NCBI GenBank assembly: GCA_964442655.1
Contig: CAYTZM010000008.1
Coordinates: forward strand, 11,445-75,444
Source: GCA-002727615 sp964442655
GTDB lineage: Bacteria > Pseudomonadota > Alphaproteobacteria > TMED109
Direction of reading: 5' to 3'
Length of the DNA: 64,000 nucleotides
Below the pieces are notes generated by a model. It was not told the DNA's origin and made no database searches. It saw only the letters and a list, made by a program, of their open reading frames with translations. Made by a program: the position numbers and the translations under genes. Below are positions 26,044 to 34,622 of this stretch, in pieces. How positions within the stretch are numbered: position 1 is the stretch's first letter; each line of letters begins with the position of its first letter.

Positions 26044-27351
26044 ATGACAATATTTAAAATTATATCAAGAGCAATACCTTTTTTGACTTTGTTTCTAATT
26101 GGTGCTGCTTTTGCTGGAGAGCATTTTATTCCTGTGACTTCATATCGAACAGGACCTTATGGAGTAAGTGGGGCGCCTGCAGCTAATGGTTATGTGGATT
26201 ATTTAAAAATGATAAATGCTAGAGATGCTGGCGTTGCTGGGGTTAAACTATCATGGGAAGAATGTGAAACAGCTTATAAACCAGATCGTTTTGTGGAATG
26301 CTATGAGCGTTTAAAAAACAGAGGTGAAGCTGGAGCTGCTCTTTTTCAACCATTAGGAACAGGTTTAACATATTCTGTGATTGATAGAGTGGCGAACGAT
26401 AAAATTCCTCTTATTACTATGGGGTATGGAAGAACAGATGCTTCAGACGGCAGAGTGTTTCCATGGGTTTTTCCTTTGATGGTTAATTACTGGTCATTAT
26501 CAACAGCAAAAATAAAATATATAGCGAGTTTGGAAGGTGGCCTTGATAAATTAAAAGGTTTAAAAATAGCTAATGTGTATCATGATTCTGCTTATGGCAA
26601 AGAAACTGGTCCTGTTTTGCAAAAGCAAGCAGAAATGTATGGTTTTGAATTAGAAGGATTTCCTGTGGCCCATCCTGGCTTAGATCAAAAAGCTACATGG
26701 TTAAATGTAAGAAGATATAAACCAGATTATGTTATTTTAAGAGGTTGGGGCGTGATGAATCAAACAGCTTTAAAAGAGGCTGCTAGAGCAAGAATTCCAG
26801 CTAATAAAATCATTGGCGTAACGTGGTCTTGTTCAGAATTAGATACTATTCCTGCTGGAAAAGCTGCGATAGGGTATACTTGTTCCTCTATGATAAACCC
26901 AGGAACTCATTATAAGGTATTTCAGGATATAATAAAATATGTTCATGATGCGGGTAATGGTACTGGACCATTAGAAGAAATGCATAATCAACAACTTTAT
27001 AGAGTTGGTGTTTTAATGGGAATTATGACTGTTGAAGCAATTACAAAGGCTACAGAAAAATATGGCAATAAGCCTATGTCTGGAGAGCAAGTAAGATGGG
27101 GAATAGAAAATATGAATATGGATGATGCTAGACTTGAGAAAATGGGTATTAAAGATTTTATTCCTAATTTTAGTGTAACTTGCGCAGATCATGAAGGGAG
27201 TGCTCCGGTGAAGTTTCAGAGATGGAATGGTAAAGAATTTGAGCCTGCATCGGATTGGGTGACAACAGATCAAAATATAGTTAGACCAATGATTGAAGCT
27301 TCTGCCGCGGGTTATGCCTCTGATAAAGGTATAGCGTTAAGCTGTAATTAA
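26044..27351 (+). CDS. Periplasmic substrate-binding protein of the Liv-type importer
   Basis: A 435-residue Leu/Ile/Val-binding-protein-fold receptor with a signal peptide (about 1-21, ending GAAFA before GEHF). It has no lipobox, so it is a free periplasmic protein. At 435 residues it is longer than classical LivJ/K (about 370). Its N-terminus FIPVTSYRTGPYGVSGAP and the WEECETAYKPDRFVECYERL segment are typical of the binding proteins found in operons with AMP-forming ligases, not of amino-acid receptors. It has a clear GGGAGG-like ribosome site (around 26031-26037). The ligand is probably an organic acid; this is inference. Confidence 0.87.
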   Translation: MTIFKIISRAIPFLTLFLIGAAFAGEHFIPVTSYRTGPYGVSGAPAANGYVDYLKMINARDAGVAGVKLSWEECETAYKPDRFVECYERLKNRGEAGAALFQPLGTGLTYSVIDRVANDKIPLITMGYGRTDASDGRVFPWVFPLMVNYWSLSTAKIKYIASLEGGLDKLKGLKIANVYHDSAYGKETGPVLQKQAEMYGFELEGFPVAHPGLDQKATWLNVRRYKPDYVILRGWGVMNQTALKEAARARIPANKIIGVTWSCSELDTIPAGKAAIGYTCSSMINPGTHYKVFQDIIKYVHDAGNGTGPLEEMHNQQLYRVGVLMGIMTVEAITKATEKYGNKPMSGEQVRWGIENMNMDDARLEKMGIKDFIPNFSVTCADHEGSAPVKFQRWNGKEFEPASDWVTTDQNIVRPMIEASAAGYASDKGIALSCN

Positions 27352-27368
27352 TAGGAAGGTTAGTTTCT

Positions 27369-28211
27369 TTGTCTAAAAAAGAAGTTAATAGCTCTGAAAA
27401 TATAAATTCTTCAATGATGTTGGAACTCAATAATATTGAAGTAATATATGATCATGTAATATTGGTCTTAAAAGGAGTGTCTTTTAATGTGCCTGAGGGA
27501 GCTATTGTAGCTCTCTTAGGTGCTAATGGGGCTGGGAAATCTACTACATTAAAAGCAGTGTCAAATTTATTAAGGGCAGAAAGAGGCGAAGTAACGAAAG
27601 GCTCAATTGAGTACATGGGAGAAAGAGTAGACCGATTAACTTGTAATGATTTGGTAAAAAAAGGTGTAATACAAGTAATGGAAGGGAGACATTGTTTCGA
27701 ACATTTGTCTGTAGAAGAAAACCTCCTTACCGGAGCTTATACTTCTAAAGCAAGCAGGTCTGATATTAGCAAACAATTAGAAAAAACATATCATTATTTC
27801 CCTAGGCTGAAAGACCGAAGAAGAACCGCTGCGGGTTATACTTCAGGCGGAGAGCAGCAAATGGTAGCTCTTGGGAGAGCTTTAATGGCTAATCCTAAGA
27901 TGATACTTTTGGACGAGCCTTCAATGGGTTTGGCTCCTCAATTAGTAGAAGAAATTTTTTCTATTGTTCAAGACTTAAATAAAAAAGAAGCTGTAAGTTT
28001 TTTGTTAGCAGAGCAAAATACGACTATGGCCTTAAAAACAGCAGATTTTGGCTATATATTAGAGAATGGCAGAGTAGTAATGGAGGGTAGTGCGGAGGAA
28101 TTGTCTTCTAATGAAGACGTAAAAGAATTTTATTTAGGGCTAAGTGAAAAAGGCAAAAAAAGTTTTAAAGATTTCAAGCATTATAGAAGAAGAAAGCGCT
28201 GGCTTACATAG
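27369..28211 (+). CDS. livF: Liv-type ABC importer, ATPase LivF
   Basis: The 280-residue ATPase has Walker A GANGAGKST near 52-60, the Q-loop GVIQVMEGRHCFEHLS near 99, signature YTSGGEQQMVALGRAL near 157-172 and Walker B MILLDEPSMGLAP near 179. It is longer than usual LivF (about 235) because of an N-terminal extension and a basic tail, KSFKDFKHYRRRKRWLT, which I recognise from LivF proteins of ligase-containing operons. The start is a TTG at 27369 after AGGAAGG at 27353-27359; the next in-frame ATGs (27414, 27417) would remove most of the extension. It is the last importer gene before the NosR-like gene. Confidence 0.9.
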   Translation: MSKKEVNSSENINSSMMLELNNIEVIYDHVILVLKGVSFNVPEGAIVALLGANGAGKSTTLKAVSNLLRAERGEVTKGSIEYMGERVDRLTCNDLVKKGVIQVMEGRHCFEHLSVEENLLTGAYTSKASRSDISKQLEKTYHYFPRLKDRRRTAAGYTSGGEQQMVALGRALMANPKMILLDEPSMGLAPQLVEEIFSIVQDLNKKEAVSFLLAEQNTTMALKTADFGYILENGRVVMEGSAEELSSNEDVKEFYLGLSEKGKKSFKDFKHYRRRKRWLT

Positions 28212-28294
28212 AAGCTATATAAGCAATGATCATATAAATTGCTAAATAAAGGGGGGAGGCTTTATCTGTATATTAGGAAAGGATTTAAGTTTAA

Positions 28295-30607
28295 ATGAAC
28301 ATTGTTAACATAAGATTTTTTTCTTATATCTTTTTATTTTTTTATATCTTAGTTGGTTGTTTTAGTTATTCTCTTGCAGATGAGCCTCTTTTGCTTAAGC
28401 AAAACGAGAATGAATTTGAAGATCATGTAGGCAATAAATTTGAAGAGGAAATGAAAAGTCGTAATGACTCAATTTCAGCTACTATGGAAGGTTGGCTTCT
28501 TCCCAAATATTTATTATCTGAAAGAAAAGAAGAGATTATGAAATATGTGGTTCCTAAAGGAGCTACCATAGGTGAAATAATTTATAAAAATAACAATGGT
28601 CCGCCATTAGCGGATCTTCTGAAAGATAATCAAGTTATAGGTTATATATTTGAAACATATGATTGGGTTCAAGGAACAGGATATTCTAGAAAGCCTTATC
28701 ACATTATTACTTCAATAGATTTAAAAGGACAAATAATAGGCGTACGTCTGATGTGGCATACTGAGCCTATAGCTATTTTAGGAAGAACAGATGAGGATCT
28801 TCATGATTTTCTTGTTCAATATCCAGGCAAAAAAATAAATAAAGGAATAAGTTTAGTTTTAGAGATGTCAGGTTCGGTACTTAATGAAAATAAAGTTGCG
28901 ATGCGAAGTACTGCAGGTGACACATCTAATTTACAACCAGTTGACGGGATATCTAGAACAACTACAACTTCAATTTTATTAAACGATTCAGTAATGAGAG
29001 CATCCCGAAAAGTTGCAAGATTTAGGAATATAAATTTATCTTCTCAAGACCTGGGAATAATTTTAAATATAGAAAAATTTTCAAAACAAAGTTGGTTAGA
29101 ACTTATAAGTAGTGGCTCAATAGGAAAACTAAAAATTTCCAATGGAGATATAATGGAAAAATTTAATTTACTTGAAAACATAAAAGCTCCAAGAAAAGCT
29201 AGACTAAGTAAGGAGAAAGATACTTGGACAACAATGTATATTGCAGCTGTGACTCCTGCAGGTATCGGTGTAAATATTCTAGGAAGGAGATGGTATGACC
29301 AATATGTAATAACAGGTAGAAATGTAGATGATTTAGTTTTTTGGGTTGGATTTGAAGGACCTGCATCATTTTATGATAAAGCTGTTAAATTAGATAAAAA
29401 CATTGCTTTCAAGACTTTAAAAATAAAGCAAAATGGTAAGATTTACGATCTAACGCCTGGTATGTATAAGCCATTGCCTTTTCATCATGCAAAAAAAGGT
29501 GCCCCTGATATGGAAGAGCAAGGATTATTCTATTTTAATAAACAAAATTTTCTTAACCCTACGGAAAATATTGAACTAGAATACTTAGTAAAAGGTGATA
29601 TAGGGAAAAAAGAAGTAAAACTTGATCAAACTAATTCAGTGGTATTTTCAATGAATTATATAATTCCAGAAAATTATATAAATAAGGATGCTTTAGTAAA
29701 TAAGGAATTAGGAAAGGATACTGGATTTAATTGGCAAGCCACTTGGAGAGATAAATATGTGTTAGTTACTTTATCTTTCATAACTGTGTTACTTGCTATT
29801 CTATTTCTAGTATTTAAAGATTTTATATCTAAGAGACGAATTTTACATAAGATTATCAGAATGGGGTTTTTGACATGGATATTACTTTGGCTGGGTTGGA
29901 TAGCTGGAGGCCAAGTAAGTATTATTCATCTTGCATCTTTTATACAAGGTTTAATAGATGGAGGTGGTTTTGCAGCATTTTTAGCAGAACCGGCAATAGT
30001 TATTATAGGCTTAACCGCAGTTATTTCTATGCCTATATGGGGAAGAGCATTGTTTTGTGGATGGTTATGCCCTTTTGGTGCATTGCAAGAATTGTTAAAT
30101 AAGTTTGCAATATTTATAGGCATTAAACAAAAACGAATTAGTGAAAAGAGTGATAGGATAATGAAATTAGGCAAATATGCCTTATTGTCTCTGCTTACTA
30201 TTACATTTATATATTCCTTTGATTTAGGTTTAAAAGCTAGTGCAATTGAACCATTTAAAAGTGCAATTACTTTCAGGTTTAATGCTCCACTCTTAGCTTT
30301 GGTGTGGGTTGCACTTCTTTTATTTATTGGGATATTTATTGAAAGAGCTTACTGTCGTTTTTTATGTCCTCTAGGAGCGGCAGCTTCTTTAATTGGAAAA
30401 GTAAGAATTTTTAATTTTTTACATAGAAGATTGGAATGTGGAAATCCATGCAAAGCGTGTAGCCCTACTTGTCCTACTCAAGCTATTAAAAAAAATGGTA
30501 AAATAGATATGAATGAATGTTTTCAATGCTTAGATTGTCAAGTAATGTATTTTGATAAAAATAAATGTCCTCCTTTAGTTGCAATTTATAAAAAGTCTAA
30601 GATATAA
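28295..30607 (+). CDS. NosR/NirI-family flavin and iron-sulfur membrane protein
   Basis: This 770-residue protein has a signal/anchor segment (about 1-28), a periplasmic FMN-binding domain (to about 480), then five or six membrane helices and a cytoplasmic ferredoxin end. The domain carries DGISRTTTTS at 217-226, a variant of the S-G-A-T flavinylation motif with Thr223 as the likely acceptor. Polyferredoxin boxes CGWLCP (588-593) and CRFLCP (687-692) mark the membrane part, and C715-x3-C719-x2-C722-x3-C726 begins the terminal iron-sulfur domain. NosR feeds electrons to nitrous oxide reductase, but no nos gene is present in the window. It lies 83 bases after livF on the same strand. Its real partner is unknown. 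Confidence 0.85.
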   Translation: MNIVNIRFFSYIFLFFYILVGCFSYSLADEPLLLKQNENEFEDHVGNKFEEEMKSRNDSISATMEGWLLPKYLLSERKEEIMKYVVPKGATIGEIIYKNNNGPPLADLLKDNQVIGYIFETYDWVQGTGYSRKPYHIITSIDLKGQIIGVRLMWHTEPIAILGRTDEDLHDFLVQYPGKKINKGISLVLEMSGSVLNENKVAMRSTAGDTSNLQPVDGISRTTTTSILLNDSVMRASRKVARFRNINLSSQDLGIILNIEKFSKQSWLELISSGSIGKLKISNGDIMEKFNLLENIKAPRKARLSKEKDTWTTMYIAAVTPAGIGVNILGRRWYDQYVITGRNVDDLVFWVGFEGPASFYDKAVKLDKNIAFKTLKIKQNGKIYDLTPGMYKPLPFHHAKKGAPDMEEQGLFYFNKQNFLNPTENIELEYLVKGDIGKKEVKLDQTNSVVFSMNYIIPENYINKDALVNKELGKDTGFNWQATWRDKYVLVTLSFITVLLAILFLVFKDFISKRRILHKIIRMGFLTWILLWLGWIAGGQVSIIHLASFIQGLIDGGGFAAFLAEPAIVIIGLTAVISMPIWGRALFCGWLCPFGALQELLNKFAIFIGIKQKRISEKSDRIMKLGKYALLSLLTITFIYSFDLGLKASAIEPFKSAITFRFNAPLLALVWVALLLFIGIFIERAYCRFLCPLGAAASLIGKVRIFNFLHRRLECGNPCKACSPTCPTQAIKKNGKIDMNECFQCLDCQVMYFDKNKCPPLVAIYKKSKI

Positions 30608-30610
30608 GAA

Positions 30611-31105
30611 CTATTGGGGCTCCGATACAATTGCACCCCAAATATTAATTTTATGAGTGTATCCAATTAGATTATATTTTTTTGATTCAATTTTGCACCA
30701 CTCTTTTTTGCATGATTTTATGTTTACTATATTATTTTTTCCAATATTACCAATGATAGAAGCATTTTTATTAGGCTTTTTAAAAATTTTACTATTTTTT
30801 AAAAATATTACGGTTTTATTTTTTTCTTTATTTTTTTCAAACAATCTTGTGTTCATCCAGCCTATAGATCCATCTGGTGTTTCTACTTGATACCATCTTT
30901 CATATTGATTTAATATTTTAACAGGTAATCCGATTTTTTTAAAATTCCATTTGATTTCGAATTCTTTTCCAGGCCCTACTCTCATATTAGAATTATTGTA
31001 TTTTAATGTTTTAAAATTGTTATTATTGTTATTGTTTTCATCTGAACAATTAGAGACTAAAATTACTAGGAGCATTAGAAAAAAACTTCTGAAAATATAT
31101 TTCAT
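30611..31105 (-). CDS. SH3-domain lipoprotein
   Basis: The 164-residue protein has a signal peptide ending LVSNC (Cys20), a lipobox-like site with atypical Asn at -1, followed by a run of seven asparagines that probably acts as a linker. The remainder holds one clear bacterial SH3 domain (NMRVGPGKEFEIKWNF to GWMNTRLF, about 40-95) and a second weaker one (about 95-150). Such proteins lie beside D-2-hydroxyacid dehydrogenase genes in many alphaproteobacteria, as here (divergent, 31222). A cell-wall-binding role is a family-level inference. Its end is three bases from the convergent NosR-like gene. Confidence 0.8.
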   Translation of the reverse strand: MKYIFRSFFLMLLVILVSNCSDENNNNNNNFKTLKYNNSNMRVGPGKEFEIKWNFKKIGLPVKILNQYERWYQVETPDGSIGWMNTRLFEKNKEKNKTVIFLKNSKIFKKPNKNASIIGNIGKNNIVNIKSCKKEWCKIESKKYNLIGYTHKINIWGAIVSEPQ

Positions 31106-31221
31106 AATTACTTATAATAATACTCATTTTTTTATAAAGTAAACCTTATAGTATTTTAATTTTACTGTACTTAACAACAAAGTGTTTTATACTTTAATAC
31201 TATTTAATGAGGTTATTATTT

Positions 31222-32193
31222 ATGAGCAGTAAGCCACTAGTTATTGTTACGAGAAAATTACCAGAGTCAATAGAAACTAGAATGATGGAGCTTTTTAACA
31301 CGAAATTAAGTGTTAATGATAACCCTTTAAGTGTAAAAGAATTAAAAGAAGTTGTTGCTAATGCAGATATTTTAGTGCCTACGGTAACAGATAAAATAGA
31401 TAAAAATATTTTAGAGGCATCATCAGATAATTTAAAATTAATAGCAAATTTTGGAAACGGGATAGATCATATAGATATAGAATATGCGTTAGGAAATAAA
31501 ATAATTGTAACTAATACTCCAGGTGTTCTTACAGAAGATACAGCTGATATGGTTATGAGTTTATTATTGGCTGTTCCAAGAAAAATTATTGAAGGAGAAA
31601 AACTTATTCGAAGTGGAAACTGGATGGGTTGGAGTCCTACTCATATGATGGGAAGAAGAATATGGGGAAAGAGGTTAGGTATAATTGGAATGGGTTCTAT
31701 AGGGCAAGCTGTTGCGAGAAGAGCAAAAGGTTTTGGATTATTAATTCATTATCATAATAGAAATAGACTCCCAGAAGTTATTGAAGAAGCACATAACGCT
31801 ACTTATTGGGAGGATTTAGATCAAATGCTTCCTAAAATGGATATTATTTCTATTAATTGTCCGAGCACTCCTGAAACTTTTCATCTTTTGTCTAAAGAAA
31901 GGTTAAGTACTTTGCAACCTCATGCTTATATTATTAATACTTCTAGAGGAAAAGTAATAGATGAAGATGCTTTAGCCGGTAAGCTTAAAGACAATAAAAT
32001 AGCAGGTGCTGGTTTAGATGTTTTTGAGAGAGAACCTGCAGTAAGTAAAGCGCTATTGACTGCTCCTAATACTGTTTTATTACCACATATGGGATCTGCA
32101 ACAGTTGAAGCTAGAATAGAAATGGGAGAAAAAGTTATTGTAAATATTCAAACTTTTTTAAACGGCCATAAGCCTCCAGATAGAATTATATAA
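31222..32193 (+). CDS. D-2-hydroxyacid dehydrogenase (glyoxylate/hydroxypyruvate reductase type)
   Basis: A 323-residue NAD(P)-dependent dehydrogenase. The nucleotide-binding motif is GIIGMGSIGQAVARRA near 152-167. Catalytic Arg, Glu and His are in NTSRGKVIDEDAL, GLDVFEREP and LLPHMGSAT. The N-terminus (KPLVIVTRKLPESIETRM) is typical of alphaproteobacterial D-glycerate dehydrogenases. The ATG at 31222 is chosen because GAGG at 31209-31212 is well spaced; an upstream ATG at 31207 would add five residues without a ribosome site. The last 8 bases overlap the convergent DsrE gene. It likely reduces glyoxylate or hydroxypyruvate. Confidence 0.9.
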   Translation: MSSKPLVIVTRKLPESIETRMMELFNTKLSVNDNPLSVKELKEVVANADILVPTVTDKIDKNILEASSDNLKLIANFGNGIDHIDIEYALGNKIIVTNTPGVLTEDTADMVMSLLLAVPRKIIEGEKLIRSGNWMGWSPTHMMGRRIWGKRLGIIGMGSIGQAVARRAKGFGLLIHYHNRNRLPEVIEEAHNATYWEDLDQMLPKMDIISINCPSTPETFHLLSKERLSTLQPHAYIINTSRGKVIDEDALAGKLKDNKIAGAGLDVFEREPAVSKALLTAPNTVLLPHMGSATVEARIEMGEKVIVNIQTFLNGHKPPDRII

Positions 32194-32557
32194 AAAGTAA
32201 TTGGCTATTTTTATTGGAAATAATTTCTGGTAGGCCTGTTAAGTTTATGTTTAAATCTTTTCTAATATCATTTTTATTGATTTTATTTTCGGATAAAGCT
32301 CCAGAACAAGCATGAAATATAGTTTTAAGTTCAATACTGGCAAGAAGTAGTTCGTTGCTATTAGAAAAATTAAATTGAGAATTTAGTTTTTTCTTTTTTA
32401 AAAGAGCACTCTTTAATAAATTTGTGACACTTTTTCCTGTAAAAAATAATTCAGTCTTTCTACCTATAGCAGCCCCGGAGGCAATAATCGATAAAGCATA
32501 ATTAATTCTTTCTTTTTCATTAGAATGTAAAATCACTATTAGAGTATTGTTTTTCAT
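32186..32557 (-). CDS. DsrE-family protein
   Basis: A 123-residue protein with the DsrE/TusD-like fold (TLIVILHSNEKERINYALSIIASGAAIG, then ELFFTGKSV). The single cysteine sits in IFHACSGAL near residue 76, the region where sulfur-carrying cysteines occur in some family members. It is coupled to the MoeB/ThiF gene (shared base at 32557), which suggests a role in sulfur transfer to a cofactor or tRNA; no partner is proven. Its end overlaps the convergent dehydrogenase gene by 8 bases. Confidence 0.78.
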   Translation of the reverse strand: MKNNTLIVILHSNEKERINYALSIIASGAAIGRKTELFFTGKSVTNLLKSALLKKKKLNSQFNFSNSNELLLASIELKTIFHACSGALSENKINKNDIRKDLNINLTGLPEIISNKNSQLLFI

Positions 32558-33363
32558 TATTTATAATCTTTATTTTCTTGTATTTTTCTAATACTAGGGT
32601 TTTTGCCACATAATTTACAATTAGTATCTTTTTTAATTTTTACCTTACGCATTTCCATTGATAAAGTATCAAAAATTATTAAATAATTATTTAAGGAAAC
32701 ACCAATATTAAGAATTTCTTTTATTACTTCTATAGCTTGAATAGAACCAATTGTTCCTGCAAGAGCTCCAAATACTCCTGCTTCACCACAGGTAGCGACA
32801 ACCCCTTCTTCAGGGGGTGCTGGCCAAAGACATCTATAGCATGCATTTCCATTTTTGTGAGCAGAATATGTAGAAATTTGTCCTTCAAATCTTAATATTG
32901 CGGCAGAAACTAATGTCTTATTTAATAAATAACAAGTGTCATTTACAAGAAATCTTGTTCCAAAGTTATCACTTCCATCTGCAATTATGTCATAATTTTT
33001 TAATATTTTATTAGCGTTTATTATATTAAATCTTTCATTGTATGTTATTACGTTAATATCTGGGTTAATTGAAAGGATACTTTTTTTTGCACTTAAAGTT
33101 TTGGGCATTCCTATGTTTTTGTTTTTATGTATTATCTGTCTTTGTAAATTGGATAATTCTACTTTATCATCATCTATAATTCCTATTGTTCCAATTCCAG
33201 CAGCAGCTAAATATAAAAGTAATGGCGAACCCAGACCTCCTGCACCTATAACAAGTACTTTGGAATTCATTAATTGTCTTTGTCCTTTTCCTCCTACTTG
33301 AGGCAATGTAATATGCCGAGCATATCTTTGTATTTCTTCTTCTGTAAAATCAAAATTAGTCAT
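32557..33363 (-). CDS. moeB: MoeB/ThiF-family adenylyltransferase
   Basis: The 268-residue E1-like enzyme begins with FTEEEIQRYARHITLPQVG and has the nucleotide-binding VLVIGAGGLGSPLLLYLAAAGIG near 31-53. Zinc is held by CYRC near 175-178 and CKLC near 251-254. The conserved Cys lies in VATCGEAGVFG near 191. MoeB adenylates the C-terminal glycine of MoaD; ThiF does the same to ThiS. The sequence alone does not separate the two. It is followed by a DsrE gene and preceded by coaBC with a one-base gap. Confidence 0.87.
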   Translation of the reverse strand: MTNFDFTEEEIQRYARHITLPQVGGKGQRQLMNSKVLVIGAGGLGSPLLLYLAAAGIGTIGIIDDDKVELSNLQRQIIHKNKNIGMPKTLSAKKSILSINPDINVITYNERFNIINANKILKNYDIIADGSDNFGTRFLVNDTCYLLNKTLVSAAILRFEGQISTYSAHKNGNACYRCLWPAPPEEGVVATCGEAGVFGALAGTIGSIQAIEVIKEILNIGVSLNNYLIIFDTLSMEMRKVKIKKDTNCKLCGKNPSIRKIQENKDYK

Positions 33364-33364
33364 T

Positions 33365-34558
33365 TTATTTATTTTGCATAAAATCTATTATTTTTAAGGC
33401 TAGTTTATCTGCTATATTTGTCTTACTAGTTTTTTTCCATTTTTCTATTTTAGAATTAGAAATAAAAGTTATTTTATTTTCATCTCCGCCAAAAATATTT
33501 TTATTTTTTAATATATCGTTTGCTAAAATCCAATCACACTTTTTATTTAAAAGCTTCTTTTTAGCGTTTTTTTCAAGATCATTAGTCTCTGCAGCAAATC
33601 CAATAACTAATTTTGGTCTATTAATTTTTCTCTTTGCGATGTTTTCTAAAATATCAGGGTTATTCACTAAGTTTAATAAAGGTTTGCTATTATTTTTTTT
33701 AATTTTAAGAGTGGAAGGTTTCTTGATTGACCAATCAGAAACTGCAGCTGTACATATTGCCACATCTGTATTTTTAAATTTTTTAGTCTCAATCAGCATT
33801 TCTTTTGCAGATGTAACATTTATTACTTTTATATTTGAAGGAATATGCTCTTGTGTTGGTCCCAAAATTAATGAAACTTTTGCCCCAAGGCTTACTAGAC
33901 TTTTTGCTATTTCAATTCCTTGTTTACCTGAAGATCTATTTCCTAAAAATCTTATAGGATCTATTGCTTCATATGTAGGGCCAGCAGTAATTAAAGCATT
34001 AATTTTTAGCGTTTTTTTTTTATATGTAGAAAGTAAAAATTTAAATATTTCTTCAGGCTCACTCATTCTGCCATATCCTTCTTCACCACAAGCTAAATCT
34101 CCTGGTTCAGGCCCTATTACCTTAATGTTATTTAATTTAAGTTTATTAATATTCTTTTGTGTAATAGTGTTTTTCCACATTTCTACATTCATGGAAGGAG
34201 CAAAAAATATTGGTTTATTTGATGCTAATAATACAGTGGACGCTAGATCATCTGCAAAACCATTAGCAGTACGCGCTATAATATTTGCTGAAGCTGGGGC
34301 TACTAATATAATGTCAACTTCCCTAGAAAGTTGAATATGACCCATTTCACTTTCATTTTCTAGATCAAATAATTCACTGTATACTTTTGACGAGGATAAG
34401 CTAGCAACTGATAAAGGGGTTATAAATTTAGAGCCTCCTTTAGTTAGAATACTAGTTACCTTTATATTATTCTTAATAAAAATTCTTATAATTTCTAGGG
34501 ATTTATAAGCAGCTATTCCTCCAGATATAATAAGAAGTATTTTTTTTATATTATTCAT
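33365..34558 (-). CDS. coaBC: Phosphopantothenoylcysteine decarboxylase / phosphopantothenate-cysteine ligase
   Basis: A bifunctional 397-residue coenzyme A biosynthesis enzyme. The CoaC flavoprotein half (about 1-185) has LIISGGIAAYKSLE, PASANIIARTANGFADD near 92-108, APSMNVEMW near 121 and the cysteine of GDLACGEEGYGRM near 155. The CoaB half has ITAGPTYEAIDPIRFLGNRSSGKQG near 191-215, AAVSDW near 270 and the lysine region KCDWILAND. In many alphaproteobacteria ubiB lies between coaBC and ubiE; here only 64 non-coding bases separate them. Confidence 0.95.
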   Translation of the reverse strand: MNNIKKILLIISGGIAAYKSLEIIRIFIKNNIKVTSILTKGGSKFITPLSVASLSSSKVYSELFDLENESEMGHIQLSREVDIILVAPASANIIARTANGFADDLASTVLLASNKPIFFAPSMNVEMWKNTITQKNINKLKLNNIKVIGPEPGDLACGEEGYGRMSEPEEIFKFLLSTYKKKTLKINALITAGPTYEAIDPIRFLGNRSSGKQGIEIAKSLVSLGAKVSLILGPTQEHIPSNIKVINVTSAKEMLIETKKFKNTDVAICTAAVSDWSIKKPSTLKIKKNNSKPLLNLVNNPDILENIAKRKINRPKLVIGFAAETNDLEKNAKKKLLNKKCDWILANDILKNKNIFGGDENKITFISNSKIEKWKKTSKTNIADKLALKIIDFMQNK

Positions 34559-34622
34559 GGCTTTCTTTTGTTAGTTTTTATAGAAATTAATAATACTATT
34601 TATATTGGCATAAAGAAACTAT

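Noticed and set aside
28222..28243. AGCAAT...ATTGCT inverted repeat after livF as a terminator
   Set aside because: Only six pairs with a 10-base loop and no T-tract after it; too weak to call.
31006..31038. Trinucleotide repeat in the SH3 lipoprotein gene as a phase-variable tract
   Set aside because: The seven Asn codons alternate AAT and AAC, so the DNA is not a pure repeat and slippage is unlikely.
33639..34334. 231-codon plus-strand frame opposite coaBC
   Set aside because: It is the complement of well-conserved coaBC motifs and has no ribosome site or family features. Other long frames opposite rpe, hemC, argB and heparinase were dismissed for the same reason.
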